NCBI GenBank assembly: GCA_045600865.1
Contig: JAZRYS010000219.1
Span: 1-17,281 of the forward strand
DNA length: 17,281 bases
Reading direction: 5' to 3'
From: Aphodosoma sp045600865
GTDB taxonomy: Bacteria; Bacteroidota; Bacteroidia; Bacteroidales; Paludibacteraceae
Shown piece after piece: positions 1-6,584 of the stretch (its first letter is position 1; every line of letters starts with the position of its first letter). Below the pieces are notes generated by a model, which was not told the origin of the DNA, did not search any database, and worked only from the letters and a program-made list of their open reading frames with translations. The translations under genes and the position numbers were made by a program.

Positions 1-68
1 CATCGGTTGTTGTCACCATTATATTTGCAGTTCTCACCCAATAGGCAGGCGCTTACGATAACTTTCAT
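1..68 (-). CDS. DUF523 family protein, N-terminal fragment (runs off the left edge)
   Basis: Only the first 22 codons are inside the window. They read MKVIVSACLLGENCKYNGDN, which matches the start of DUF523 (YbbK-like) proteins, whose N-terminus has the form 'vSACLLG..CrY.G'. The conserved C8 and C14 are present. The biochemical role of the family is not established. The ATG (66-68) overlaps the stop codon of the upstream GIY-YIG gene as ATGA, so the two are probably translationally coupled in one operon. Family assignment from so short a piece rests on the very characteristic opening motif. Confidence 0.75.
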   Translation of the reverse strand, partial: MKVIVSACLLGENCKYNGDNNR

Positions 69-400
69 TCTTTGAGATTCGTTATTTCAGACAACTCGAT
101 TTTCACTAAAGAAATAGGACCACCATCTTGATCAGGCAAAACAGAATCGATTGTTTCTGGCGATTCAATCAGGTTCAATTTCTGCTTCCTGGTCAGTTGC
201 TTGATCCAATACTCCAGACGGCAAGCCGTGACCTTGTCTTCTGTTCGCCACACTGCACGTATATCCTTCATCTGATGGCTCAAAGTGTATTTGGCACATC
301 CAGAAAGGTGATGAAAGTGCTGCCGAAGACGTTGGACAACATCCTTGGCAATGCCTGTATAAAGGCTACCATCCTCACATTCTATGATATACACGTACAC
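65..400 (-). CDS. GIY-YIG nuclease superfamily protein (UPF0213/YhbQ-like)
   Basis: This 111-residue protein starts MYVYIIECEDGSLYTGIA, the GIY-YIG signature in its common bacterial 'YVYII...LYTG' form. A conserved Arg follows in 'DVVQRLRQH', as in single-domain YhbQ-type proteins, which are usually 80-110 residues long. The fold is a DNA-strand-cleaving nuclease, but the cellular role of these stand-alone versions is poorly known. The start must be GTG at 398-400. No ATG is available, and the in-frame TAA of the upstream small gene (413-415) lies only four codons before it. The gene follows that small gene by 12 bp and overlaps the next gene by ATGA, so it belongs to the dense minus-strand operon. 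The C-terminal 30 residues (about 80-111) are not part of the core fold. Confidence 0.85.
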   Translation of the reverse strand: MYVYIIECEDGSLYTGIAKDVVQRLRQHFHHLSGCAKYTLSHQMKDIRAVWRTEDKVTACRLEYWIKQLTRKQKLNLIESPETIDSVLPDQDGGPISLVKIELSEITNLKE

Positions 401-412
401 GCGCGCGATGTA

Positions 413-568
413 TTACCGATCGCCGATAGCCTGGCAGCAATAGTAATCAAAATCGTCGGGCGTGGCCAACGGATTCTTGTCCAATACCGTATAAGCCAGA
501 TTGAGCAGGGTATTGCGGTCAATCTGACCATTCAGCAACGAAGCTTCTACAAGTTGTTCTGGTGTCAT
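413..568 (-). CDS. Small hypothetical protein, 51 aa
   Basis: The ORF reads MTPEQLVEASLLNGQIDRNT and ends in YYCCQAIGDR. It is mildly acidic, lacks a signal peptide or membrane segment, and has a C-terminal Cys pair. I do not recognise a family. It is supported mainly by context: it fits between the Cys-rich small gene (stop 15 bp upstream) and the GIY-YIG gene (start 12 bp downstream), with no overlap and with ordinary amino-acid composition. Its stop codon TAA is in the same frame as the downstream GIY-YIG gene, with only Tyr-Ile-Ala-Arg codons between them. A sequencing error or stop readthrough would therefore fuse the two. The N-terminal 'TPEQLVEASLLNGQIDRNTLLNLAYTVLD' region could form two helices. 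Confidence 0.6.
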   Translation of the reverse strand: MTPEQLVEASLLNGQIDRNTLLNLAYTVLDKNPLATPDDFDYYCCQAIGDR

Positions 569-583
569 ACGTTTATTCGTTCA

Positions 584-739
584 TTATTGTGCCAAATCTC
601 TTAAACAACGAGGCAGATTGCCCATTCCGCGATGATGTGCCACACAAGCACAGCACTTGCCGTGACGAGGACAATCCTTAGGGCAGGGACACTCGATGTC
701 CGGATTGTGCGTACAGACGGGTTTCAGAGTTTCGTTCAT
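584..739 (-). CDS. Small cysteine-rich protein, 51 aa (DUF6485-like)
   Basis: The protein opens MNETLKPVCTHNPDIECPCP and continues KDCPRHGKCCACVAHHRGMG. It has eight Cys and three His in about 40 residues, arranged as C-x7-C-x-C-x3-C-x5-CC-x-C, with a last Cys near the C-terminus. This resembles the small bacterial DUF6485-type family, which has the form 'C.C...C.rhGkCCeC...Hr..g.lP.C'. A metal site (Zn or Fe-S) is likely, but that is inference. The start lies 8 bp after the stop of the Sel1 gene and the stop lies 15 bp before the next gene, so it is an operon member. The conserved 'GKCC.C...HR..GNLPRC' core makes chance coding unlikely. Confidence 0.75.
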   Translation of the reverse strand: MNETLKPVCTHNPDIECPCPKDCPRHGKCCACVAHHRGMGNLPRCLRDLAQ

Positions 740-747
740 ATCAGTTT

Positions 748-1836
748 TCAATATTGCGTTTCATTCTCATTCGTTGCCAATCTCTTTATGGCCAGATGAT
801 GACCGACGGCAGCCGCCTTGTTGAACCAGATCATGGCTTTGCTAAGGTCGGGAGCATCCACCCAGCCTTCTTCGTACGACTGTCCGATACGATACCAAGC
901 GTATGGATCCTCAGACAGATGATAGGCTTCGAGAGCTAGCTTTGCATCTCGCTTGCCGTCCAGCTTTCCTCTTCGATAGATGTCACCCAGATTCGTAGGA
1001 GCATAGTATCTATCTCCCTGACAGATGGCTTCCTTATACCATCTGATGGCTGTCGGTATGTCCACCTCGACACCTAATCCATGCTCGAAGACCGTGCCAA
1101 TGTCGTTGAGTACCACTCCTGGTACGTGTTTGCCATTCTCGTATTCACGGCCAATGGCAAGCAGGAGGTCAACGTCTTCCATTGAGTAGCTTTCGGTTGT
1201 CTCTGCTCCATCTGTCTGCCAAGATTTGACGAAGCCGATCGATTCATGTTGGGGTACATCCACCTCCTCGTCCTCGATTTCCATTTCTTCCCTTTCTTCT
1301 TCTTCTGGCACCAATCCATGCCTGAGCATGTACTGGATGTAGCCGTAGATACGAGGAGAAGAGGAGTGAAGCGTAACGCCAAATTCATTGAGCAACGACT
1401 CTGTGATGTAAGGGAAGGAATCAGTCAAAGGCAGTTCGAAGTAATACTTCTGGCCGATACTGAGCAGGCATTTCAGATAAGCCACTTCTTCACCGATGCA
1501 GTACTCCGTCCACTCTTCATCGAACGTCTGGAAGGCTCTCTTTCCTTCCTCCGAACGAAAGGGGCCGTCGCAAAGATAGAAGTTGAGCGTATCGACCAGA
1601 TAGGGGAAGAATCCGTAATCGTCATACGATGCCATGCTATCCATTGACAGCACATACTCGCCTTCGCCTCGTTCAATGGAGAACAGCGTCGTGGATTGTC
1701 CCTCTCGATAGAATCCCCAAGCATCAGGAACCTCCTCGGGCGAAATGCTCAGCACAAGATTCTTCACTCCAAGGAGTTTGGCGTACTCCTCGAAGTCAAA
1801 GTCTCGTGGTGAACAGATCGATACTTGCTGCAACAT
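748..1836 (-). CDS. Sel1-repeat (TPR-like) protein, 362 aa
   Basis: The C-terminal third (residues about 240-355) holds Sel1-like repeats. The clearest are 'LNDIGTVFEHGLGVEVDIPT' followed by 'AIRWYKEAICQGD', then 'NLGDIYRRG', then 'WYRIGQSYEEGW..APDLSKAM' followed by 'IWFNKAAAVGH'. These have the A-x-x-W(F/Y)xKAA-x-x-G pattern of alpha-solenoid Sel1 units, which act as protein-protein interaction scaffolds. Residues 1-175 form an unrecognised globular region rich in Tyr and Phe. A very acidic linker (about 178-195, EEE/EDEE) separates the two parts. No signal peptide is seen, so it is probably cytoplasmic. The gene begins 2 bp after the pantothenate kinase stop. Its partner protein is unknown. 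Confidence 0.8.
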   Translation of the reverse strand: MLQQVSICSPRDFDFEEYAKLLGVKNLVLSISPEEVPDAWGFYREGQSTTLFSIERGEGEYVLSMDSMASYDDYGFFPYLVDTLNFYLCDGPFRSEEGKRAFQTFDEEWTEYCIGEEVAYLKCLLSIGQKYYFELPLTDSFPYITESLLNEFGVTLHSSSPRIYGYIQYMLRHGLVPEEEEREEMEIEDEEVDVPQHESIGFVKSWQTDGAETTESYSMEDVDLLLAIGREYENGKHVPGVVLNDIGTVFEHGLGVEVDIPTAIRWYKEAICQGDRYYAPTNLGDIYRRGKLDGKRDAKLALEAYHLSEDPYAWYRIGQSYEEGWVDAPDLSKAMIWFNKAAAVGHHLAIKRLATNENETQY

Positions 1837-1838
1837 AC

Positions 1839-2636
1839 TTACAATGCTTTGATGGCCGCACCTATGGCCGTCATGTGGGTCGATTGCTTAGCAAGAATGA
1901 AGTTGACCCCATACAGATTATTGAGTCGCTCAAAAACCTCTGCCGCATGAGGCAATGTTGTCATTCTGCCGATCACCACAAAGGTCTTGATGTCTCGTCC
2001 GCTACCAGCCAGATAAGCCATGACACCTATGTTCTGAAGTGTCAGGTTGATCAATCCCAAGGCAATATCCTGAGGTGTCGCATGATGATCCATCTTGCCG
2101 AAGTTAGTGACAGTGGTGTCCATCGGAAGATCTGGCAAAGGTTCGTCGCTTACGTCAGCTACGGTCAGATCGATGTTCTCAAGCGATCCTCTTTCGGCCA
2201 ATGCCCTGAGTTGTGGCCATCCACCACCCAGAGACATCTGCTTGAACAATCCGAGAATCGTACCACCTCCCAATGCACTACCTCCGATGTGCTTGGGCTT
2301 TCCGTTCTCGACCTCGACAAAGCTCGTTCCCGAACCCATCGAGACAACAATAAACCTCGACTCATCACAGATATAGGAAGCCGAAGCCGCATTGGCCTCA
2401 AACTCATCCACCTTGACCGTAGGACAGCCGAGCAGTTTACCAGAGATCTTCTTGCTGCCGACGCCAGTGACAGCAATCTTCTCCACCTTGTTATCGATGG
2501 AAGAAAGGGAAGAGATAAACTCCTGCAATAGCTTCTCCGAGAAACCACTTTCCCAGATCTCTGCCTTGTTCAGTTTTTTAGCCACGAAAGCAACTACCTT
2601 TGTGGCGCTGATACCTATGTCGAGTCCTATGATCAT
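1839..2636 (-). CDS. coaW: Type II pantothenate kinase
   Basis: The protein is an acetate/sugar-kinase-fold enzyme of the eukaryotic-like type II (Fumble) PanK family. It phosphorylates pantothenate to 4'-phosphopantothenate, the first step of coenzyme A synthesis. Visible motifs are the N-terminal phosphate loop MIIGLDIGISATKVVAF, a second nucleotide loop 'VVSMGSGTSFVEVENG', 'HIGGSALGGGTILGLFK', and a C-terminal 'AIGAAIKAL' helix. Length (265 aa) fits type II enzymes. I chose the ATG at 2634-2636 because it places the phosphate loop at the N-terminus as in relatives; an in-frame ATG at 2652-2654 would add MSIERQ. The gene follows the FKBP gene by about 50 bp and precedes the Sel1 gene by 2 bp. 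Many Bacteroidales also carry a type III enzyme (CoaX), so this may be a second isozyme. Confidence 0.85.
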   Translation of the reverse strand: MIIGLDIGISATKVVAFVAKKLNKAEIWESGFSEKLLQEFISSLSSIDNKVEKIAVTGVGSKKISGKLLGCPTVKVDEFEANAASASYICDESRFIVVSMGSGTSFVEVENGKPKHIGGSALGGGTILGLFKQMSLGGGWPQLRALAERGSLENIDLTVADVSDEPLPDLPMDTTVTNFGKMDHHATPQDIALGLINLTLQNIGVMAYLAGSGRDIKTFVVIGRMTTLPHAAEVFERLNNLYGVNFILAKQSTHMTAIGAAIKAL

Positions 2637-2686
2637 TTGTCTTTCTATGCTCAATTATAGTTGTCAATTACATCCAGTGTCCCTCT

Positions 2687-3169
2687 TTACAATACTTCAA
2701 TGAGCTCAACCTCAAAGATCAAGGTCGAGTAAGGAGGAATTGGGCCAACGCCACTGGCTCCATAACCCAACTGATAAGGGATGACAAAGCGATACTTTGC
2801 ACCCTCTTTCATATATTGGAGACCTTCTGTCCAGCCTCTGATGACCTGATCAAGTCCAAAGACGAGGGGAGATCCTGATTTGTAGCTTGAGTCGAAGACC
2901 TTGCCATCGATCAGCTTACCCTCATAATGGCAACGCACCAGATCCGTAGCTTTCGGGCTCTTGCCGCCCTCTTTACCTTCGGTTAATATCTCGTACTGCA
3001 ATCCAGAGGCCGTAGTAGTCACCTCCTTGCGCTTAGCGTTTTCTTCCAAGTATTCCTGGCCTTTCTTCAGGGTTTCCTCGTAAGTGACATCCTCACTACT
3101 GCTCATGCAGGAGGTAAAGAAATAAAGACCTGCAGCCACAGCTGCAATGATAACCAGATATTTAATCAT
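2687..3169 (-). CDS. FKBP-type peptidyl-prolyl cis-trans isomerase, lipoprotein
   Basis: The 160-residue protein has a lipoprotein signal: hydrophobic residues 4-18 and a lipobox ending F-T-S-C at C21. A short coiled linker (30-50) follows, then one FKBP domain (about 53-160). Typical FKBP positions are present: Y82 in 'CHYEGKLIDGKVFDSS', F92-D93, V109-I110 in 'VIRGW', W113, the Y137-G-A loop, 'IPPYSTLIFEVELIEV'. It should speed prolyl bond rotation and aid folding at the periplasmic side of a membrane. Residues after Cys21 (MSSSED) contain acidic residues, which in Bacteroidetes can signal surface export, but the match is loose. It is the first gene of the minus-strand run, about 50 bp before the pantothenate kinase. 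I found no consensus promoter in the 139 bp upstream. Confidence 0.9.
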   Translation of the reverse strand: MIKYLVIIAAVAAGLYFFTSCMSSSEDVTYEETLKKGQEYLEENAKRKEVTTTASGLQYEILTEGKEGGKSPKATDLVRCHYEGKLIDGKVFDSSYKSGSPLVFGLDQVIRGWTEGLQYMKEGAKYRFVIPYQLGYGASGVGPIPPYSTLIFEVELIEVL

Positions 3170-3308
3170 ATTTCAAGTAATAAATTATTCAGTTTGTCTT
3201 CTCTAAGAATTTTCGACAGACTCTTGCTCGCCAGCACCAGCACCTTTGATCGTATTTGATTCCACCCAATGCCTCATGATCAATCTGACGGAGCCTATTA
3301 TGTCTATA

Positions 3309-4190
3309 TCAATTGTCATTAGCTTTTATCTCACAGTTTCCACAGTTAGAACAGCCGTTGCAGGTCATTCTGCTGCCACATGTTTCACAATGTTCCCGGA
3401 AGCTTGGGGAATAGTCCTCTGAGTCAAAGAATCCAGGTTCAGGATTTGTCAGCTTGAAGTCTATCTTCTTGCCTTGATAACTAAGACCTGATCTGAAGGC
3501 TTGGAGCGATTGAGTGCGTTTTTCGGGAATGCGGTACGTCTTGCCGTCTTTCACGAAGACCGTTCCTGTCTCGATGAAGTCAAAGGTCACATCATACTTC
3601 CTGCATTGATCACTAAGCTTCTTCACCCATTCGTAGTGACAAGGACGTGCTCCATCATAATTCTCTCCACCGCAAAGAACTTCCTCAAACTGTCCTGTAG
3701 CTAGATATTTCTCTACATCCACCTCACCTATGAAAGGTGCTGCCATGAAGCCTTTGTGCTTAGCAGGAAGATCCAGCAGAATGGATAGCCGTTCGTCTGC
3801 TCGCTTCTGATTCTCGGTAGTTACTTGCAGTAGTACGTTTTCATATCCATCGCCCCAATCATCAGGTAAACAGTCCTTGATCCGGGTTGCTCTTTTCGTA
3901 AGTAGGCGGAAAACAATGTCTGGACGTTGACGCATGATTCTCCAGGCTTCATCACGCCATTTGTCTGCTTCCTCTACAAAGAAATCTGTTGACAGACCTA
4001 CATAGAGTTGCATCCCTGAAGGTAACTTGTACTTACCGTTACGTCGCCTTAGCACAGGGAGATTGAAGTTCTCTGTGCGATAGACCATGGAAGTGTCAAT
4101 GCCACGTTTCCCATCAAGGAAATACATATAGCAATGCTGACACCCTTCGCTGATCTTATGGCAACCGTGCCAGGGATTCCAGATGATCAT
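3309..4190 (-). CDS. DUF5131 family protein (phage Gp37/Gp68-like) with C-terminal Cys cluster
   Basis: The N-terminus MIIWNPWHGCHKISEGCQHC-Y is the hallmark of the DUF5131/Gp37-Gp68 family ('WNP..GC..is.GC..CY'). It supplies a C10-x6-C17-x2-C20 triad that resembles an Fe-S ligand set. Other family features are 'GLSTDFFVEEADKWRDEAW', 'IVFRLLTKRATRIKDCLPDDW', 'VLLQVTTENQKRADERLSIL' and 'PFIGEVDV'. The enzyme's reaction is not known; a radical-SAM-like TIM barrel is often suggested. The last 30 residues add six Cys (C268, C271, C277, C280, C283, C286), spaced like a second metal site. The gene lies 39 bp downstream of hipT on the same strand with no clear promoter or terminator between, so read-through from the hip operon is possible. 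Confidence 0.85.
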   Translation of the reverse strand: MIIWNPWHGCHKISEGCQHCYMYFLDGKRGIDTSMVYRTENFNLPVLRRRNGKYKLPSGMQLYVGLSTDFFVEEADKWRDEAWRIMRQRPDIVFRLLTKRATRIKDCLPDDWGDGYENVLLQVTTENQKRADERLSILLDLPAKHKGFMAAPFIGEVDVEKYLATGQFEEVLCGGENYDGARPCHYEWVKKLSDQCRKYDVTFDFIETGTVFVKDGKTYRIPEKRTQSLQAFRSGLSYQGKKIDFKLTNPEPGFFDSEDYSPSFREHCETCGSRMTCNGCSNCGNCEIKANDN

Positions 4191-4229
4191 TATTATTTGT
4201 CTCTGTTAATAGCTGGATAGCCTTCAATA

Positions 4230-5174
4230 TCAGTCATTCGATAAAGCTTTGATTCTTTTGTCGATGAGCTCTAGGTAAGCTGCCTTCATGTCTTCACTGA
4301 GGAACGAATTGCGGATTAGTTCCGTCCACGCAGGGAGTGCGTTCTTCATACTTGCAATCAGCTGCATGGTTACGTTCTCCTCTATGCCCATCGTAGCAGA
4401 TGCCTTGAGAAAATCTGTGAGTTTCAGGCGAGACTTCTTGCCATTCAGTGTGAGCGCCAGCTCTTCCTTGTCTTTCGGGTTGACAATGGCAACATTCAGC
4501 AGGTCGTAAGCCGGAGTCAACTGATAAAGTCTCTTCGGGCGATAAAGCGAGAAGTTCTTCAGGTGCATGTCGTTGTTGCCAGTGATGAAGGAGAAAAGCA
4601 ACACCTGCATGAAGTTTACAAGGTCAAGCTTCGGCATGGAACTATAAGCGGCTATTGTCTTGGCTATCTGTTCGCATGAACTCTTGTACTTATACTCAGT
4701 AGGATGGAGCGTCAGCTGGCATAGGTCTTCCATGTCAATCTTCTCACCATTCTTCGTCCTGTCAATGCGACGGGTGATGTAGCCGAGGCTGCCGTCTGCC
4801 AGACGGATGAGCGAGTGTGGAACAACCTTTATGCGAGCAGCCTCTGCCATGTGCATTGTGAGATCCTCATTCTCGGGCAGTTCAGGAAAAGCATCCGTTT
4901 GGGGCTTGAAGATGAAATCTCCCCAGAGTCCTACGATGGTGAGTCGGTTACAGCCCTCATGCTTGTGCAGGTTCAGCGACAGTTTGGGCTGAACTCCAGT
5001 CAGAGAAGTCTGCGCTTGTATTACCTGTGCTGCCAGCGCATCCAGATCTTCTCGCCTATACTCCAGCAATGGCGCATCCGTAGTACCGAAGAACTTACGC
5101 GCACAACCTGGGTGAAAGTCCTGCTGACCTTCATCCAATTCCTTATAACAAAATAGACACTTGCACATACGCAT
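4230..5174 (-). CDS. hipT: HipT-like Ser/Thr kinase toxin (split HipA, C-terminal part)
   Basis: This 314-residue kinase equals the HipA kinase body without the N-terminal subdomain 1, which the preceding gene supplies. Residues (ATG at 5172-5174): a Gly-rich loop region S57-L58-T59-G60-VQPK; 'GDFIFKPQ' with the ATP-binding Lys; the catalytic loop 'ITGNNDMHLKNFSL' with D202 and N207; and the metal-binding 'TPAYDLLN' with D224. HipA/HipT toxins phosphorylate aminoacyl-tRNA synthetases (GltX for HipA, TrpS for Escherichia coli HipT); the target here is unknown. A short zinc-finger-like N-terminus (C6-x2-C9, H21-x2-C24) precedes the kinase. I rejected the longer start at 5225, which would run 52 bp into hipS. 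The chosen start overlaps the hipS stop as TAATG. Confidence 0.85.
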   Translation of the reverse strand: MRMCKCLFCYKELDEGQQDFHPGCARKFFGTTDAPLLEYRREDLDALAAQVIQAQTSLTGVQPKLSLNLHKHEGCNRLTIVGLWGDFIFKPQTDAFPELPENEDLTMHMAEAARIKVVPHSLIRLADGSLGYITRRIDRTKNGEKIDMEDLCQLTLHPTEYKYKSSCEQIAKTIAAYSSMPKLDLVNFMQVLLFSFITGNNDMHLKNFSLYRPKRLYQLTPAYDLLNVAIVNPKDKEELALTLNGKKSRLKLTDFLKASATMGIEENVTMQLIASMKNALPAWTELIRNSFLSEDMKAAYLELIDKRIKALSND

Positions 5175-5494
5175 TATTCGTTTACGGGTACAACACTTAC
5201 GCTGCCGATGCACTCCTTGCAACACAGCAACAGAAGCGACATCCGGTCAAGCACGCTGATGTCGGTATTGCGCAAGGCAACGTCAAGCAACCATCCCTCA
5301 GGTATCAACCCATCGAAGAAGGGAAACAGTACAGGACTTCTGTATGCCTCCTTCTGTATCGGAAGGGTAAGGGAGATGGCTACTGGAGATGGTGAAGCGA
5401 GGTAGGCACTATCGTACATGAATGTGTATTCGCCTCCATCTTCCGTCAGCATACCTGCCAGCGTTCCCTTTCTGTAAATCTTGGCTTGTCTCAT
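5174..5494 (-). CDS. hipS: HipS-like antitoxin (HipA N-terminal subdomain 1)
   Basis: This 106-residue protein matches the HipA N-terminal domain (couple_hipA, PF13657 type). It shows 'AKIYRKGTLAGMLTEDGGEY..F.Y', 'SLTLPIQKEAYRSPVLFPFF' and 'DGLIPEGWLL'. In the HipBST systems described in Escherichia coli, HipS is a free-standing copy of this domain that neutralises HipT by placing a Trp in the kinase active site. Here the only Trp is W68 in 'PEGW', a plausible functional equivalent (inference). The gene starts 5 bp after hipB and its TAA overlaps the hipT ATG. It is therefore an intact short gene, not a broken hipA: the two coding parts are in different frames but meet at a coupled stop/start. 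Confidence 0.85.
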   Translation of the reverse strand: MRQAKIYRKGTLAGMLTEDGGEYTFMYDSAYLASPSPVAISLTLPIQKEAYRSPVLFPFFDGLIPEGWLLDVALRNTDISVLDRMSLLLLCCKECIGSVSVVPVNE

Positions 5495-5499
5495 GATGA

Positions 5500-5712
5500 T
5501 TATTCCTCGTTAAATCGTGGTGCAGCCACCAACGTGTAGTTAAACAGGTCGAGCAATTGGTTCACCTTATCCATACGCAGGGTTGGTTTGCCTTGCTCAA
5601 GATTACGCACGAAGTTCAGACCTACACCCGACTTCATAGCCAGTTCTTCCTGCGTCATGCCGAACTCTTTGCGGAGATTCTTGACCGTCTGTGATAATTG
5701 CGTTCTTTCCAT
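5500..5712 (-). CDS. hipB: HipB-like XRE-family DNA-binding antitoxin/repressor
   Basis: The 70-residue protein is a single HTH_3/XRE domain. Residues 8-62 contain 'VKNLRKEFGMTQEELAMKSG' and 'VGLNFVRNLEQGKPTLRMDK', with the recognition helix around VGLNFVRNLE. It is the first gene of the hipB-hipS-hipT operon and should bind the operator upstream to repress the operon, alone or in complex with HipS/HipT. The C-terminal tail 'LVAAPRFNEE' is short, as in Bacteroidetes relatives. Three operator-like repeats at 5748-5850 and a -7 element at 5768-5775 lie just upstream, which supports autoregulation. In the E. coli split system HipB adds to neutralisation by HipS rather than acting alone; whether that holds here is unknown. 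Confidence 0.88.
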   Translation of the reverse strand: MERTQLSQTVKNLRKEFGMTQEELAMKSGVGLNFVRNLEQGKPTLRMDKVNQLLDLFNYTLVAAPRFNEE

Positions 5713-5747
5713 AGGAATTTGGTCTTGAGATTATCAAAATGAATAAG

Positions 5748-5850
5748 AAATTATATCCTATCGGATGCAAAAATACGAAATTTATTTCAAATTACATTAT
5801 TTCGAATATAAAAATAATAAAATTTTAACAAATTATATCATTTCGGATGT
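5748..5850. repeat. Three operator-like repeats at exact 41-bp spacing (probable HipB sites)
   Basis: Copies start at 5748, 5789 and 5830. Copy 1 is AAATTATATCCTATCGGATG and copy 3 is AAATTATATCATTTCGGATG (18 of 20 identical). Copy 2 is AAATTACATTATTTCGAATA, more diverged. The 20 bp after copies 1 and 2 also align (AAAAATA..AAA.TT), so this is a 41-bp imperfect tandem repeat present about 2.5 times. Copy 1 contains the dyad ATCC-TATC-GGAT, reminiscent of the E. coli hip operator, which has TATCC and GGATA arms with a longer spacer. Forty-one bp is close to four helical turns, so bound repressors would lie on one face of the DNA. The putative -7 element sits between copies 1 and 2. Confidence 0.7.
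5768..5775 (-). promoter_or_regulatory. Putative hipBST promoter (-7 element)
   Basis: On the minus strand the sequence reads TATTTTTG, matching the Bacteroidetes -7 consensus TAnnTTTG. It lies 56 bp upstream of the hipB ATG and between operator-like repeats 1 and 2. A TTTG at 5788-5791 is too close (12 bp) to serve as a standard -33 element, so the promoter is only half supported. Confidence 0.45.
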
Positions 5851-5892
5851 ATTATGCCCTAGATTGAACGTATTTTGAAGTCAAATTTATGC

Positions 5893-5910
5893 CCAGATAA
5901 CTGAATCTGG
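5893..5910 (-). terminator. Possible terminator hairpin after the flavodoxin-fold gene
   Basis: CCAGAT and ATCTGG form a perfect 6-bp stem with a 6-nt loop, starting 7 bp after the stop codon at 5918. On the minus strand it is followed by an A/T-rich stretch but not a clean U-tract, so termination strength is doubtful. Confidence 0.35.
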
Positions 5911-5917
5911 ATGCTGA

Positions 5918-6580
5918 CTATAAAAGACTTTTTCCTAGCTCAAATGCCGTCTGCTTATCCTCCTCGAAATGCTCGTCCTTATACTGATGCTTTGCGTCTG
6001 AATCGAAATAATCCATGTCGTAATCGGCATAGTTCTTGACCTGGCAGGTATTGTAAACCTTCAGGGACTTTACTTCACAACCATATATTGCAGCAAGAGA
6101 ACCCTCAATCTGGTTGCACATGCCAGCGTATGCTGCATCACACCATTCCTTTGGAGCATTCATCGTGTAGATGAAACCGATAGGCTTCTTTGCAGCAAGC
6201 GTCTTCATCGCTCCAGTTTTAGGGTCTGTCTGATAACAAAGGCTTGGAAAAAGGAAACGTTCAAGGAAAGAGCGCATCATACCCGTCACATCACCGAAGT
6301 AGATAGGAGATCCAAGGATAACCGCATCCGCCTCCTTACACTTTTCGAGGATGGTGGTCAAAGCATCCTCATAAACACACAATCCATTGGCTGTACTGCC
6401 TTTGCGCTTGCAGACGAGACAACTGACACAACCCTTAAACTCATAATCATAGAGGTTGATGAGTTCTGTCTCTGCTCCGTTAGCCTTGGCTCCTTCAAGA
6501 GCCGACTGGAGCATGATGGCTGTATTCCAGTTCTTACGGGGACTTCCGTTGATTGCTATTGCCTTTTTCATTTTACTCAT
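5918..6580 (-). CDS. Flavodoxin-fold NADPH-dependent FMN reductase family protein
   Basis: The protein (220 aa) has the FMN-phosphate loop 'AIAINGSPRKNWNTA' near its N-terminus, then 'ADAVILGSPIYFGDVTGMMR' followed by 'SFLERF', typical of the NADPH-dependent FMN reductase and iron-sulfur flavoprotein group. A Cys cluster C51-x2-C54-x2-C57 ('GCVSCLVCK') lies where iron-sulfur flavoproteins have their cluster or redox Cys. It probably reduces quinones, nitro compounds or other acceptors in the cytoplasm; the substrate cannot be read from sequence. I chose ATG 6578-6580, 4 bp after the stop of the preceding gene; ATG 6569-6571 is an alternative, and the longer reading to 6637 overlaps that gene needlessly. 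Last gene of the thpR-rmlD-like operon. Confidence 0.85.
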   Translation of the reverse strand: MSKMKKAIAINGSPRKNWNTAIMLQSALEGAKANGAETELINLYDYEFKGCVSCLVCKRKGSTANGLCVYEDALTTILEKCKEADAVILGSPIYFGDVTGMMRSFLERFLFPSLCYQTDPKTGAMKTLAAKKPIGFIYTMNAPKEWCDAAYAGMCNQIEGSLAAIYGCEVKSLKVYNTCQVKNYADYDMDYFDSDAKHQYKDEHFEEDKQTAFELGKSLL

Positions 6581-6584
6581 AGTT

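Noticed and set aside
128..604. 158-codon open frame on the plus strand
   Set aside because: It is antisense to the GIY-YIG gene and both small genes, whose protein motifs are clear.
1629..2531. 300-codon open frame on the plus strand
   Set aside because: It lies antisense to the well-supported pantothenate kinase and Sel1 genes, has no family motif, and a biased composition (many Arg, Ser, His, Gln) typical of a shadow frame.
5172..5225. Longer start for hipT at 5225
   Set aside because: It would run 52 bp into hipS and add an unrelated Arg/Cys-rich leader. ATG 5172-5174 overlaps the hipS stop as TAATG and gives the expected start just before the zinc finger.
4230..5494. Frameshifted single hipA gene
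   Set aside because: The split falls at the subdomain border, both parts are intact, and the stop/start coupling matches known tripartite systems, so a real split is the better reading.
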